64,000 nt of DNA from Eunapius fragilis (Eukaryota; Porifera; Demospongiae; Spongillida; Spongillidae): NCBI GenBank assembly GCA_963681505.1, contig OY811971.1:24521036-24585035 (forward strand), in the 5' to 3' direction. The notes under the pieces were generated by a model. That model was not told where the DNA came from. It made no database searches and was given only the letters and a program-made list of their open reading frames with translations. This document shows, one piece after another, positions 8,983-20,500 of the stretch. Every line of letters begins with the position of its first letter. Positions within the stretch are counted from its first letter, which is position 1. The position numbers and the translations under genes were made by a program.

Positions 8983-10765
8983 CATGGTCACCCCTCATGT
9001 ATGGTCACCCCTCATGTACATGTATGGTCACCCCTCATGTATGGTCACCTGTCATGTATGGTCACCCCTCATGTATAGTCGCCCCTCATGTATGGTCATC
9101 CCTCATGTATGGTCACCTCTCATGTATGGACACCCCTCATGTATGGTCACCCCTCATGTATAGACACCCCTCATGTATGGTCACCCCTCATGTATGATTA
9201 CCCCTCATGTATGGTCATCCCTCATGTATGGTCATCCCTCATGTATGGTCACCCCTCATGTATGGTCACCCCTCATGAATGGTCACCTATCATGTATGGT
9301 CACCCCTCATGTATGGTCACCCCTCATGTACATGTGTGGTCACCCCTCATGTATGGTCACCCCTCATGCATGGTCATCCCTCATGTATGGTCACCCCTCA
9401 TGTATGGTCACCCCTCATGTATGGTCACCCCTCATGTATGGTCACCCCTCGTGTATGGTCACACCTCATGTATGGTCGCCCCTCATGTATGGTCACCCCT
9501 CATGTATGGTCACCCCTCATGTGTGGTCACCCCTTGTGTATGGTCACCCTTCATGTATGGTCACCCCTCATGTACATGTATGGTCACCCCTCATGTATGG
9601 CCACCCCTTATGTATGGTCACCCCTCATGTGTGGTCACCCCTCATGTATGGTCACCCCTCATGTATGGTCACCCCTCATGTATGGTCACCCCTCATGTAT
9701 GGTCACCCTCATGTATGGTCACCCCTCATGTATGGTCACCCCTCATGTATGGTCACCCCTCATGTATGGTCACCCCTCACGTATGGTCACCCCTCATGTG
9801 TGGTCACTCCTCACGTATGGGCACCCCTCATGTATGGTCACCTCTCATGTATGGTCACCTCTCATGTACATGTATGGTCACCCCTCATGTATGGTCACCC
9901 CTCATGTATGGTCACCTCTCATGTATGGTCACCCCTCATGTATGGTCACCCCTCATGTATGGTCACCTCTCATGTATGGTCACCCCTCATGTATGGTCAC
10001 CCCTCATGTATGGTCACCCCTCATGTATGGTCTCCCCTCATGTATGGTCACCCCTCATGTATGGTCACCCCTCATGTATGGTCACACCTCATGTATGGTC
10101 ACCCCTCATGTATGGTCACCCCTCATGTATGGTCACCCCTCATGTATGGTCACCCCTCATGTATGGTCACCCTTCATGTATGGTCACCCCTCATGTGTGG
10201 TCACCCCTCATGTATGGTCACCCCTCATGTATGGTCACCCCTCATGTATGGTCACCCCTCATGTATGGTCACCCTTCATGTATGGTCACCCCTCATGTGT
10301 GGTCATCCCTCATGTATGGTCACCCCTCATGTATGGCCACCCCTCATGTATGGTCACCCCTCATGTATAGTCACCCCTCATGAATGGTCGCCCCTCATGT
10401 ATGGTCACCCTTTCATGTATGGTCACCCCTTATGTATGGTCACCCCTCATGTATGGTCACCCCTCATGTATGGTCACCCCTCATGTATGGTCACCCCTCA
10501 TGTTTGGTCACCCCTCATGTATGGTCACCCCTCATGTATGGTCACCCCTCATGTATGGTCACTCCTCATGTATGGTCACTCCTCATGTATGGTCACCCCT
10601 CATGTATGGTCACCCCTCATGTATGGTCACCCCTCATGTATGGTCACTCCTCATGTATGGTCACCCCTCATGTATGGTCACCCCTCATGTATGGTCACCC
10701 CTCATGTATGGTCAGCCTTCATGTATGGTCATCCCTCATGTATGGTCAACCTTCATGTATGGTCT
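8983..10765 (+). repeat. 17-bp minisatellite, left arm
   Basis: About 105 units of CCCCTCATGTATGGTCA with single-base variants. A few units are extended by an extra ACATGT (for example at 9,016, 9,327, 9,570 and 9,865). Because 17 is not a multiple of three, an open unit gives long open frames in all three phases, and these are spurious. Confidence 0.95.
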
Positions 10766-11257
10766 AAACTTTCTCCACTGGTTTTGTGCATAAGCCTCAT
10801 CAGGTCCCCAGACCACCTTTCATTTTTCCACTACATTGTACGTCTGCCTGTTCACTTTGGTCCCTCCCCTCTTCTCCATCACGTTTTGTAGATAATGGTG
10901 AGCATTTTATCATCATACATGATCATGATACAGGAGTTTTTTTTTTTCTCCTTCTTAGGCTTAGGTGGATAACTGAACAGATCATGTGAGAATGGTCCAA
11001 CATGTCTGCATGTGAGTGTTGTATGTGTGCTTCCATGTCTGTATATGTGGGAACCTCTCATTACTGGGCACCACACAATGGGAGGGGCCACGATAATCAA
11101 GTCATTCACACACCTTATACGTCATGTGTGGACCATCATCATTAGTGATGTTCCAATGTTTTATTACCATATGTGCACATGTCCCTCTTGAATATAAAGT
11201 ATGTACCTCTCTGATGGTGATGGTGTGGGTTGAATGATGATGAGTTATTATCTTGGC
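10766..11257. other. Low-copy arm DNA, no recognised gene
   Basis: The part from about 10,960 matches 42,800-43,110 in reverse complement. I see no coding or RNA feature. Confidence 0.55.
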
Positions 11258-11470
11258 TATGGCCCCTCCCCCTAAGTACAGAGGGTACATGGTCCCTCCC
11301 CCTGAGTACAGAGGGTACATGGCCCCTCCCCCTGAGTACAGAGGGTACATTGCCCCTCCCCCTGGGTACTGAGGGTACAAGACCCCTCCCCTGAGTACTG
11401 AGGGTACATGGCCCCTCCCCCTTAGTACTGACGGTACGTGGCCCCTCCCCCTGGGTACAGAGGGTACATT
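11258..11470 (+). repeat. 30-bp minisatellite, array 3 (inner left arm)
   Basis: About seven units of the same TGGCCCCTCCCCCTGAGTAC-type monomer found near the pol remnants, here with no pol sequence attached. Two further degenerate inverted units occur at 11,697-11,752. Confidence 0.9.
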
Positions 11471-11555
11471 ACCTGTGGCAGTTGGTTATAAGTATCTTTG
11501 AAGGAACTGAATGGCCTGGAGACTTGTCCTCTTTCCCAGGGATACGTACCCATTC

Positions 11556-11837
11556 TGTAAAGACACTGTTTGGTTTAACACACACACACACATGTGCAGT
11601 ACATCAAGAACTACACCAGTACACAGACTAGTGGGTTCAGTCAAACTCTCTGTTGTTCAGTCTAAACGTTCCTGCACGGCATAATGTACATGTACAGGGG
11701 GAGGGGCCATGTACCCAGGGGGAGGGGCCATGTACCCATGGGGGAGGGGTTTGTTATTCCATTGGCAAGCGCTGAGTTTATGGAGCTGTTTCTGAGTTGC
11801 TTAGTGGGGGTTATGTAAGCTCTAAACCCTGTATTTG
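11556..11837. other. Inner edge of left arm and start of central spacer
   Basis: Homology with the right arm ends at about 11,555. The stretch contains a short (AC)n run, two units of the 30-bp GGGGGAGGGGCCATGTACCC monomer in inverted orientation, and the lead-in to the RT fragment. No gene. Confidence 0.5.
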
Positions 11838-12615
11838 CAGCCCGTTGTCAGTGGTAGAGAATGCTGTGGGGAAGAAACATTTGGTAACTCAACCTGCACC
11901 AGTTCATATGGAAACAGAAATTTAAGTATGAGGACTTGCGTATTGCTATGTTGCTGTTTCGGCCAGGTGAGTTTATGTTTACTTTTGATTTCAATTCGGG
12001 TTACCACCATGGGGGGTTGTACAAGCACATCGTAAGTACTGTACTTGGGTTTTGAATGGAAAGGGAATTATTTTCAGTTTACTGTTTTGCCTCCTTTTGG
12101 TTTATCATCAGCACCGTATGTTTTCCCTAAGCTCATGTGACCATTGGTTAAGTTATGGAGGGCCAAAGGGTTAAAAGCAGTTATGTACCTGGATGATGGT
12201 ATACATATGTGCGGTTAAAAAGGTAGAGTGGAGGCTGAAAGGGCCAATGCTTGGGTGAGGGATAGCTTGGAGTGTGCAGGTTTAGTCGTTAACAAGGATA
12301 AGTCAGTTTGGCTCCCAGCACTCCCTGCATCATGGTTGGGATATATCTAGAGCATGTTTGTACTTCAGTTCCAGAAGCTAAGTTGGTGGCCATTGAGGGC
12401 CATGTTGAAAGGCCACGTGTGTAGTAGCAACCCACCTGCCATGGCAGCACGTTTTATTGCCAGGTTGGTTGGGAGGATTAATTTCATGTGTTTGGCTTTG
12501 AGGCCTATGTCTAGGCTTATGACTAGGAGTTTATATGCCCTGCTGGGGACCAGACAGGCATGGTGTGGGTATTTAGCAGCCTCTAACATTTCATCTGTAG
12601 CAGCGGAAATACAGC
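11838..12615 (+). pseudogene. Tyrosine-recombinase retrotransposon RT fragment (DIRS/Ngaro-like)
   Basis: Reading across several frames gives SPLSVVEN, then FKYEDLRIAMLLF-like sequence near 11,910, PPFG followed by APYVF near 12,090-12,125, and the RT catalytic box YLDDG near 12,190. The RT thumb/RNase H border with ARLVGRI and RLMTRSLYALL follows near 12,450-12,540. These blocks appear in the same order in the element at 45,899-49,947. Frameshifts and stops break it repeatedly, and neither gag nor recombinase is attached. It is a separate, more decayed member of the same family and does not sit at the mirrored arm position. Confidence 0.7.
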
Positions 12616-12649
12616 ATATGTAGAATCCTGGTTACAGACTCATATATAG

Positions 12650-12905
12650 GTAAATCACATGCATGCGTCTAGACGGAAATGTAAGGGGGCATCCCTATAC
12701 GTGCAATCAGGTGATAGACGTCCAATACTGTTGAGGCGACCAGTTCAGCACATCAATCCACTTGAGACTGATGTTGTACCTACAGGATTGCAAGAACCAG
12801 TCACTAACCATGGAGAGCGTTTGGTTGATCATTGAGGTGCTCATTCTCATCGTCCTAGAAGAGCAGCAACCCAGGCCACCAGATTTAGGATACAGGAACT
12901 ACTGA
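12650..12905 (+). pseudogene. LTR-retrotransposon pol C-terminal tail
   Basis: A basic, Arg/Pro-rich open stretch (RRPVQHIN, later RPRRAATQATRF and IQELL) lies just upstream of a polypurine tract and an LTR-like start, as expected for the last codons of a Gypsy or BEL polyprotein. It has one internal stop and no catalytic motif. The call rests mainly on position. Confidence 0.35.
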
Positions 12906-12965
12906 ATGATTGAACCCTTTGTTAACCATGTCCCTTGTTGACCAGCTATGCCAGTCAAGGGGGAG

Positions 12966-13096
12966 TGTCTGATATTTAGTTGTTACATAATAATTGTAAT
13001 GTGTATCGCGTGATTTTTTATTCCTTTGAACGTGAAGTGAGGGTGGATTGTCGCGTACGAAATCTATAGTGATCCTGTGATTGTAAAGATCTTGCA
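12966..13096 (+). repeat. Candidate 3' LTR (131 bp) preceded by polypurine tract
   Basis: CAAGGGGGAG directly precedes TGTCTGATATTTAG, the usual polypurine-tract/LTR boundary. The block ends at a CA before sequence that matches the PSMD2-exon segment. No second LTR was found in the window, so the end is tentative. Confidence 0.4.
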
Positions 13097-13800
13097 CACA
13101 CAACAACAGGACACAAGCAAGAGTGTTTGTATGTGACTAGTGTGTGTGTGCGTTCGTGTGTGTGTGTGCGTGTGTGTGTGAGCGTTGTTCGAGTTGATAA
13201 TACCTACACCCCTGGATACCATCATCACCATGGTGACTTGCACACATTCATGGAGTATTATATCATGTAGCTGGGCATAACCCCTTATGTTACCATGGTA
13301 ATGGTATAAATGTAGAGTTACCATTGGTATCAATTGTCTCTTTCCACCAGTGTGGTATGTAAGCAGCTGGCCTTTATGTTGGGCAGACAGCAGATGTTCC
13401 TGGAGCTTGAAGAAGACTGCTCTGATGACGATGACATCATCGAGATCATGTCCAATGTACACCTCAACACCAACTTCCTCAACTTAGCCAGAGAGGTGAG
13501 TTCACTACACCCAACTTACAATGAGCAGTTAGTTAACTAATGTGTTAATATTTACATGTAATTAAGTGGGACTGCCCTGAAACATGGGAGGGATGACAAT
13601 GACCATTTCTTGTAGTGTGGTCCAGAAATGGTTACGCCCCCTCCCCTAGGGTCATGAAAGTCATAATTATAATCTCCCCAATCATGAACCAGTTTTACAA
13701 TGTGTAGTTAATTAATTATTAGCGAGAGCAGTAAGCTATAACTCCCTAGGCCTCTGATACATGCACAGGGTGATTGGAAAGTTGTGCAAAGACTTTGAAT
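13097..13800 (+). repeat. Duplicated PSMD2-exon segment, copy 2
   Basis: Direct repeat of about 1,120-1,800. It begins right after the candidate LTR and continues past the exon through the CTCCCCAATCATGAACCAG stretch. Confidence 0.75.
13351..13495 (+). pseudogene. PSMD2: Isolated internal exon of PSMD2/Rpn1 (copy 2)
   Basis: Same exon, length, phase and splice signals (TTTCCACCAG acceptor, GAG/GTGAG donor) as 1,350-1,494. Differences visible in translation include C for R after VV, G for D in FMLGRQQ, and I for T in DDDDIIEIM. The GRQQ form is closer to known PSMD2. No neighbouring PSMD2 exon lies within the following 3.5 kb. The open frame and intact splice sites in both copies leave open use as a cryptic or mutually exclusive exon of a gene outside the window, but a copied gene fragment is more likely. 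Confidence 0.75.
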
Positions 13801-14162
13801 TGGTAGAACTGGTATATTAACTCCAGAGCTTAGCATGGAATAATTATGCTATATAAAGTTATTAATTTGAAGTTTTAAAAGTTGCTGCTCAGTTTATTTT
13901 TTTTTTAAATGTTCAATTTTGGAGTTATACAACTTTGAAATCACCCTGTATATGTACTTCACATGCTCATCAGATGACTCCTCAAAAGCATTTCAAATCA
14001 CCTGTGATGACCTCTGCACTTTATCAAGTGAGAGTTCAGAGTGGGTGTGGTGAAAGGGGATCCCCCTGCTGAACCTCTTCTGATGACATGGTGGATGGAT
14101 ACATGTATGTGCACTGTATACTAAATGTACATGTATGGTGATGAATGTGAGTATGAGGCACT
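13801..14162. other. Unannotated AT-rich DNA
   Basis: Contains a T-run at 13,897-13,905 and no convincing reading frame or repeat. Confidence 0.5.
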
Positions 14163-15400
14163 TGTTCCTCCTACCATACCTCCTCCCTACCCTACCTCCT
14201 CCCTACCATACCTCCTCCCTACCATACCTCCTCCTACCATACCTCCTCCCTACCATACCTCCTCCCTACCATACCTCCTCCTACCATACCTCCTCCCTAC
14301 CATACCTCCCTACCATACCTCCTCCCTACCATACCTCCTCCCTACCATACCTCCTCCCTACCATACCTCCTCCCTACCATACCTCCTTCCTACCATACCT
14401 CCTCCCTACCATACCTCCTCCCTACCATACCTCCTCCCTACCATATCTCCTCCCTACCATACCTCCTCCCTACCATATCTCCTCCCTACCATACCTCCTC
14501 CCTACCATATCTCCTCCCTACCATACCTCCTCCCTACCATACCTCCTCCCTACCATATCTCCTCCCTACCATACCTCCTCCCTACCGTACCTCCTCCCTA
14601 CCGTACCTCCTCCCTACCATACCTCCTCCCTACCATACCTCCTCCTACCATACCTCCTCCCTACCATACCTCCTCCCTACCATACCTCCTCCCTACCATA
14701 CCTCCTCCCTACCATACCTCCTCCCTACCATACCTCCTCCCTACCATACCTCCTCCCTACCATACCTCCTCCCTACCATACCTCCTCCCTACCATACCTC
14801 CTCCCTACCATACCTCCACCCTACCATACCTCCTCTCTACCATACCTCCTCCCTACCATACCTCCTCCCTACCATACCTCCTCCCTACCATACCTCCTCC
14901 CTACCATACCTCCTCCCTACCATACCTCCTCCCTACCATACCTCCTCCCTACCATACCTCCTCCCTACCATACCTCCTCCCTACCATACCTCCTCCCTAC
15001 CATACCTCCTCCCTACCATACCTCCTCCCTACCATACCTCCTCCCTACCATACCTCCTCCCTATCGTACCTCCTCCCTACCATACCTCCTCCCTACCATA
15101 CCTCCTCCCTACCATACCTCCTCCCTACCATACCTCCTCCCTACCATACCTCCACCCTACCATACCTCCTCTCTACCATACCTCCTCCCTACCATATCTC
15201 CTCCCTACCATACCTCCTCCCTACCATACCTCCTCCGTACCATACCTCCTCCCTACCATACCTCCTCCCTACCATACCTCCTCCCTACCATACCTCCTCC
15301 CTACCATACCTCCTCCCTACCATACCTCCTCCCTACCATACCTCCTCCCTACCATACCTCCTCCCTATCATACCTCCTCCCTACCATACCTCCTCCCTCG
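14163..15400 (+). repeat. 16-bp pyrimidine-rich minisatellite
   Basis: About 77 units of TACCATACCTCCTCCC. The plus strand is overwhelmingly C and T apart from the TACCATA core. Frames are open only because the unit has no stop. It is found only in the central spacer, with no copy in either arm. Confidence 0.95.
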
Positions 15401-17059
15401 ATTGCCCCCTCTGTTGAGCTACGTACAAGTGGAAGGAGACCTAAGGCCCTCCCATTGACCCGCTTCTCGTATTCCCCTTGCCAGGGTCCTGTCAACAAGC
15501 TAATCACCTCGATTCTCGAGGAAACCGAAACATATAACCTGCCAACCAGCTGGGATTTAAGGGGAAGGTATGTAAACTGCTGTACAGCACACCCTGTACC
15601 CCCACCATATGGCAGCAGCTGCTATGTCGCCAATAGCAACCATGCTGTGTACACCTGAGGAGGTGTGGACTGGAAGAGGACACTCCCCCTTTATGAATCA
15701 CCCTGATAATTGATATCACAAGGAGCACGAACCCTTTTAACATGTAATTGGAAATCATCTCATACGTGTTAATAAATAACATTAATATTGTGTTGTGTGA
15801 TGTTAAGTAATTATTTTTAGCAAATTTAATATGCCAATTATGTAATAAATTACACAGACAGGTAAGGTTTTACACTCTTAGGAGAATGGCCTCTGGCATT
15901 CTTTCTAATTAAACAACTGCTTATAAGATGGAGAACAGGTCGGAAGAAGCCTGTGACTTTGGCACGGATTTCGGATAGTGTCCAGCAACATCACCCTTCT
16001 TTGTAGTTTTTCAAGTTTGGTTTTCCGTTAACTCCAAAGATCTTCTATTAAATGGGCCTCATAGGCATCCTAAATCGGACTATCCATCATAAATAAAGGC
16101 ACTGAATTTATAATTAGATATTAAATATAATTCAAGAAAAGCCTGGCTGATTCTGTCCAAGAGAATCTTGGATTGCATGGTCCGGCTGTGTCAAACAAGC
16201 AGATTAATACGAGAGTAAAGGTAACGCTATTATACATGTACACGAAACTACTTAAATTCGGATTGCTATAGGATTATTACACCAGTCGAAGGTCTACTAT
16301 CTTGACTAATGGAAGTCGTCCTGCTCTAAAGCAGAAGCGACGCCTCTCTCTTAATTGCAGCCGATTAACTTATGTAAGTTATACGCTACTGTCGTTGCTC
16401 GCTGATCATAGGTGGCACGTGATAAAGCAGTTCAACAAGCCATTCAGCAAGGGGAGATACGTGCTGATGATGGAAAAGTATCAGAGAGTCAGTCTCAGCT
16501 ATGAATTGTCACCACCGCCAAGCTACAACGGTGACGATGAGCTGGTCTGCAAGAGGAGACAAATTTCGATTTTAGCTCGGGCCAGAGCTTATCGAAATAT
16601 TCAGAAATGCCAGGACAGCTAGCACAGACAAACAGAACTTTTTAAATTCGGAGTTCTCTACAGAATATGACTCTTAGATATTTTTTTGGCATCTGTGTAA
16701 CCCCCGGCTTGAATCAATTAAACGTATTTCATAGATGAATCTTAATTGACAAAGAAATCATGTATAGAATCTGAGACTAAATAATTTGCACATTTCAATT
16801 GGAGAATCAAAACTAGACAAAAGATCAGATTTTACGATTGATTTTATCACTGAAATCCATTCATGGTTTTAAAGCCAGCGGACGACTTTAAAAACCGGTC
16901 ACTGTCATAATTTATTTAATGCATCCGTTCAGCTCTCCAGGCCACTGGCATACCTGCCCGCAAACCTTCCCTCATCCACAATGCACACACGGCGCTGTGC
17001 GGATGAGCGTCAGACTTTTAGTTCAATGCCTATCTGTTCCTCTTCGGCCAGAATAATTA
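15401..17059. other. Low-copy DNA with possible isolated exons
   Basis: Two short stretches look more codon-like than their surroundings. One is 15,480-15,570, where an AG precedes GGTCCTGTCAACAAGC and translates to NKLITSILEETETYNLP, followed by a possible donor GGAAG/GTATGT. The other is 16,410-16,505, VARDKAVQQAIQQGEI then a Ser-rich end and a stop. Neither matches a family I recognise. Nothing else is supported, and the rest is AT-rich. Confidence 0.3.
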
Positions 17060-17504
17060 CTGATTCTTCTACATTATACTGGTACGAAAATCCCCCCCCC
17101 CCAACCTTAGGATAGGAAGTATACGCGGGGTTATATTATTCCAGCTAGGATAGTATATAAGCATATAATAATTACACGATATATTGATAACGAGGCTATA
17201 GCATAGCAAATACGCGTTGGAAATCGTGTGTGTTTGGCAACAGGGGGTGAAATTTATCTGTCCAAAATACACTAATCCGGGATAGACATTACTGAACTCC
17301 ATTTTGAGTCATGTAGGACCTAGATCATGCTAGTTGTGTATAATTACACTCACATGATTTCCAACCTTTATATGAATATCGTACATGGGTAATGTTTATA
17401 TACTTATGTACTATATATCCTGGAATAATATAACCCCGCGGATACTTCCTAAGTAATTAGGGGGGTGGGGGGATTTTCGTACCTATATAATGTAGAAGAA
17501 TCAG
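17060..17504. mobile_element. 445-bp MITE with ~95-bp TIRs and TA target duplication
   Basis: The left end CTGATTCTTCTACATTATA and the right end TATAATGTAGAAGAATCAG are exact reverse complements. With small gaps the inverted match continues about 95 bp inward, through GGTACGAAAATCCCCCC and GCGGGGTTATATTATTCCAG. TA flanks both sides (17,058-17,059 and 17,505-17,506), as for Tc1/mariner-type insertions. There is no transposase. It lies exactly at the left edge of the 47-bp satellite. Confidence 0.8.
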
Positions 17505-17506
17505 TA

Positions 17507-20500
17507 TGGTACATAGCTGACCAGGCCAATAAGAGGACTGGTGTAGTTCATGATGGTACATAGCTGACCTGGTCAATAAGAGGACTGGTGTAGTTCATGA
17601 TGGTACATAGCTGACCTGGTCAATAAGAGGACTGGTGTAGTTCATGATGGTACATAGCTGACCAGGTCAATAAGAGGACTGGTGTAGTTCATGATGGTAC
17701 ATAGCTGACCAGGCCAATAAGAGGACTGGTGTAGTTCATGATGGTACATAGCTGACCTGGTCAATAAGAGGACTGGTGTAGTTCATGATGGTACATAGCT
17801 GACCTGGTCAATAAGAGGACTGGTGTAGTTCATGATGGTACATAGCTGATCTGGTCAATAAGAGGACTGGTGTAGTTCATGATGGTACATAGCTGACCTG
17901 GTCAATAAGAGGACTGGTGTAGTTCATGATGGTACGTAGCTGACCAGGTCAATAAGAGGACTGGTGTAGTTCATGATGGACATAGCTGACCTGGTCAAAT
18001 AAGAGGACTGGTGTAGTTCATGATGGTACATAGCTGACCTGGTCAATAAGTGGACTGGTGTAGTTCATGATGGTACATAGCTGACCTGGTCAATAAGAGG
18101 ACTGGTGTAGTTCATGATGGTACATAGCTGACCTGGTCAATAAGAGGACTGGTGTAGTTCATGATGGTACATAGCTGACCAGGTCAATAAGACGACTGGT
18201 GTAGTTCATGATGGTGCATAGCTGACCAGGTCAATAAGAGGACTGGTGTAGTTCATGATGGTACATAGCTGACCTGGTCAATAAGAGGACTGGTGTAGTT
18301 CATGATGGTACATAGCTGACCTGGTCAATAAGAGGACTGGTGTAGTTCATGATGGTACATAGCTGACCAGGCCAATAAGAGGACTGGTGTAGTTCATGAT
18401 GGTACATAGCTGACCTGGTCAATAAGAGGACTGGTGTAGTTCATGATGGTACATAGCTGACCTGGTCAATAAGAGGACTGGTGTAGTTCATGATGGTACA
18501 TAGCTGATCTGGTCAATAAGAGGACTGGTGTAGTTCATGATGGTACATAGCTGACCTGGTCAATAAGAGGACTGGTGTAGTTCATGATGGTACATAGCTG
18601 ACCTGGTCAATAAGAGGACTGGTGTAGTTCATGATGGTACATAGCTGACCTGGTCAATAAGAGGACTGGTGTAGTTCATGATGGTACATAGCTGACCAGG
18701 TCAATAAGAGGACTGGTGTAGTTCATGATGGTACATAGCTGACCTGGTCAATAGGAGGACTGGTGTAGTTCATGATGGTACATAGCTGACCTGGTCAATA
18801 AGAGGACTGGTGTAGTTCATGATGGTACATAGCTGATCTGGTCAATAAGAGGACTGGTGTAGTTCATGATGGTACATAGCTGACCTGGTCAATAAGAGGA
18901 CTGGTGTAGTTCATGATGGTACATAGCTGACCTGGTCAATAAGAGGACTGGTGTAGTTCATGATGGTACATAGCTGACCAGGTCAATAAGAGGACTGGTG
19001 TAGTTCATGATGGTACATAGCTGACCAGGCCAATAAGAGGACTGGTGTAGTTCATGATGGTACATAGCTGACCTGGTCAATAAGAGGACTGGTGTAGTTC
19101 ATGATGGTACATAGCTGACCTGGTCAATAAGAGGACTGGTGTAGTTCATGATGGTACATAGCTGACCAGGTCAATAAGAGGACTGGTGTAGTTCATGATG
19201 GTACATAGCTGACCTGGTCAATAAGAGGACTGGTGTAGTTCATGATGGTACATAGCTGACCTGGTCAATAAGAGGACTGGTGTAGTTCATGATGGTACAT
19301 AGCTGACCTGGTCAATAAGAGGACTGGTGTAGTTCATGATGGTACATAGCTGACCTGGTCAATAAGAGGACTGGTGTAGTTCATGATGGTACATAGCTGA
19401 CCAGGTCAATAAGAGGACTGGTGTAGTTCATGATGGTACATAGCTGACCTGGTCTATAAGAGGACTGGTGTAGTTCATGATGGCACATAGCTGACCTGGT
19501 CAATAAGAGGACTGGTGTAGTTCATGATGGTACATAGCTGACCAGGTCAATAAGAGGACTGGTGTAGTTCATGATGGTACATAGCTGACCTGGTCAATAA
19601 GAGGACTGGTGTAGTTCATGATGGTACATAGCTGACCAGGTCAATAAGAGGACTGGTGTAGTTCATGATGGTACATAGCTGACCTGGTCAATAAGAGGAC
19701 TGGTGTAGTTCATGATGGTACGTAGCTGACCTGGTCAATAAGAGGACTGGTGTAGTTCATGATGGTACATAGCTGACCAGGTCAATAAGAGGACTGGTGT
19801 AGTTCATGATGGTACATAACTGACCTGGTCAATAAGAGAACTGGTGTAGTTCATGATGGTACATAGCTGACCTGGTCAATAAGAGGACTGGTGTAGTTCA
19901 TGATGGTAGATAGCTGACCTGGTCAATAAGAGGACTGGTGTAGTTCATGATGGTACATAGCTGACCTGGTCAATAAGAGGACTGGTGTAGTTCATGATGG
20001 TACATAGCTGACCTGGTCAATAAGAGGACTGGTGTAGTTCATGATGGTACATAGCTGACCTGGTCAATAAGAGGACTGGTGTAGTTCATGATGGTAGATA
20101 GCTGACCTGGTCAATAAGAGGACTGGTGTAGTTCATGATGGTACATAGCTGACCTGGTCTATAAGAGGACTGGTGTAGTTCATGATGGCACATAGCTGAC
20201 CTGGTCAATAAGAGGACTGGTGTAGTTCATGATGGTACATAGCTGACCTGGTCAATAAGAGGACTGGTATAGTTCATGATGGTACATAGCTGACCTGGTC
20301 AATAAGAGGACTGGTGTAGTTCATGATGGTACATAGCTGACCTGGTCAATAAGAGGACTGGTGTAGTTCATGATGGTACATAGCTGACCTGGTCAATAAG
20401 AGGACTGGTGTAGTTCATGATGGTACAAAGCTGACCAGGTCAATAAGAGGACTGGTGTAGTTCATGATGGTACATAGCTGACCTGGTCAATAAGAGGACT

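Larger units (their letters stand above)
1..11555 (+). repeat. Left arm of large inverted duplication
   Basis: The order and sequence of blocks here match, in reverse complement, 41,325-55,640. Clear anchors are 8,195-8,760 against 45,110-45,650, 11,470-11,553 against 41,325-41,410, 4,123-4,344 against 52,783-53,004, and 600-760 against 54,960-55,150. By eye the non-array parts differ by a few substitutions per 50 bases plus indels, so the copies are old rather than identical. Homology stops at the inner end just after CCCATTCTGTAA. Arm-specific differences are a PSMD2-exon segment and a second pol/minisatellite module here, against several transposon insertions in the right arm. Confidence 0.85.

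Noticed and set aside
9088..10891. Open frames of 360-570 codons rich in YGHPSCMVTPHV
   Set aside because: Translation of the 17-bp minisatellite in every phase.
14125..15658. Pro/Tyr/Leu-rich frames of 430-507 codons
   Set aside because: Translation of the 16-bp array; only the last ~80 codons are unique, and those are noted as a possible exon.
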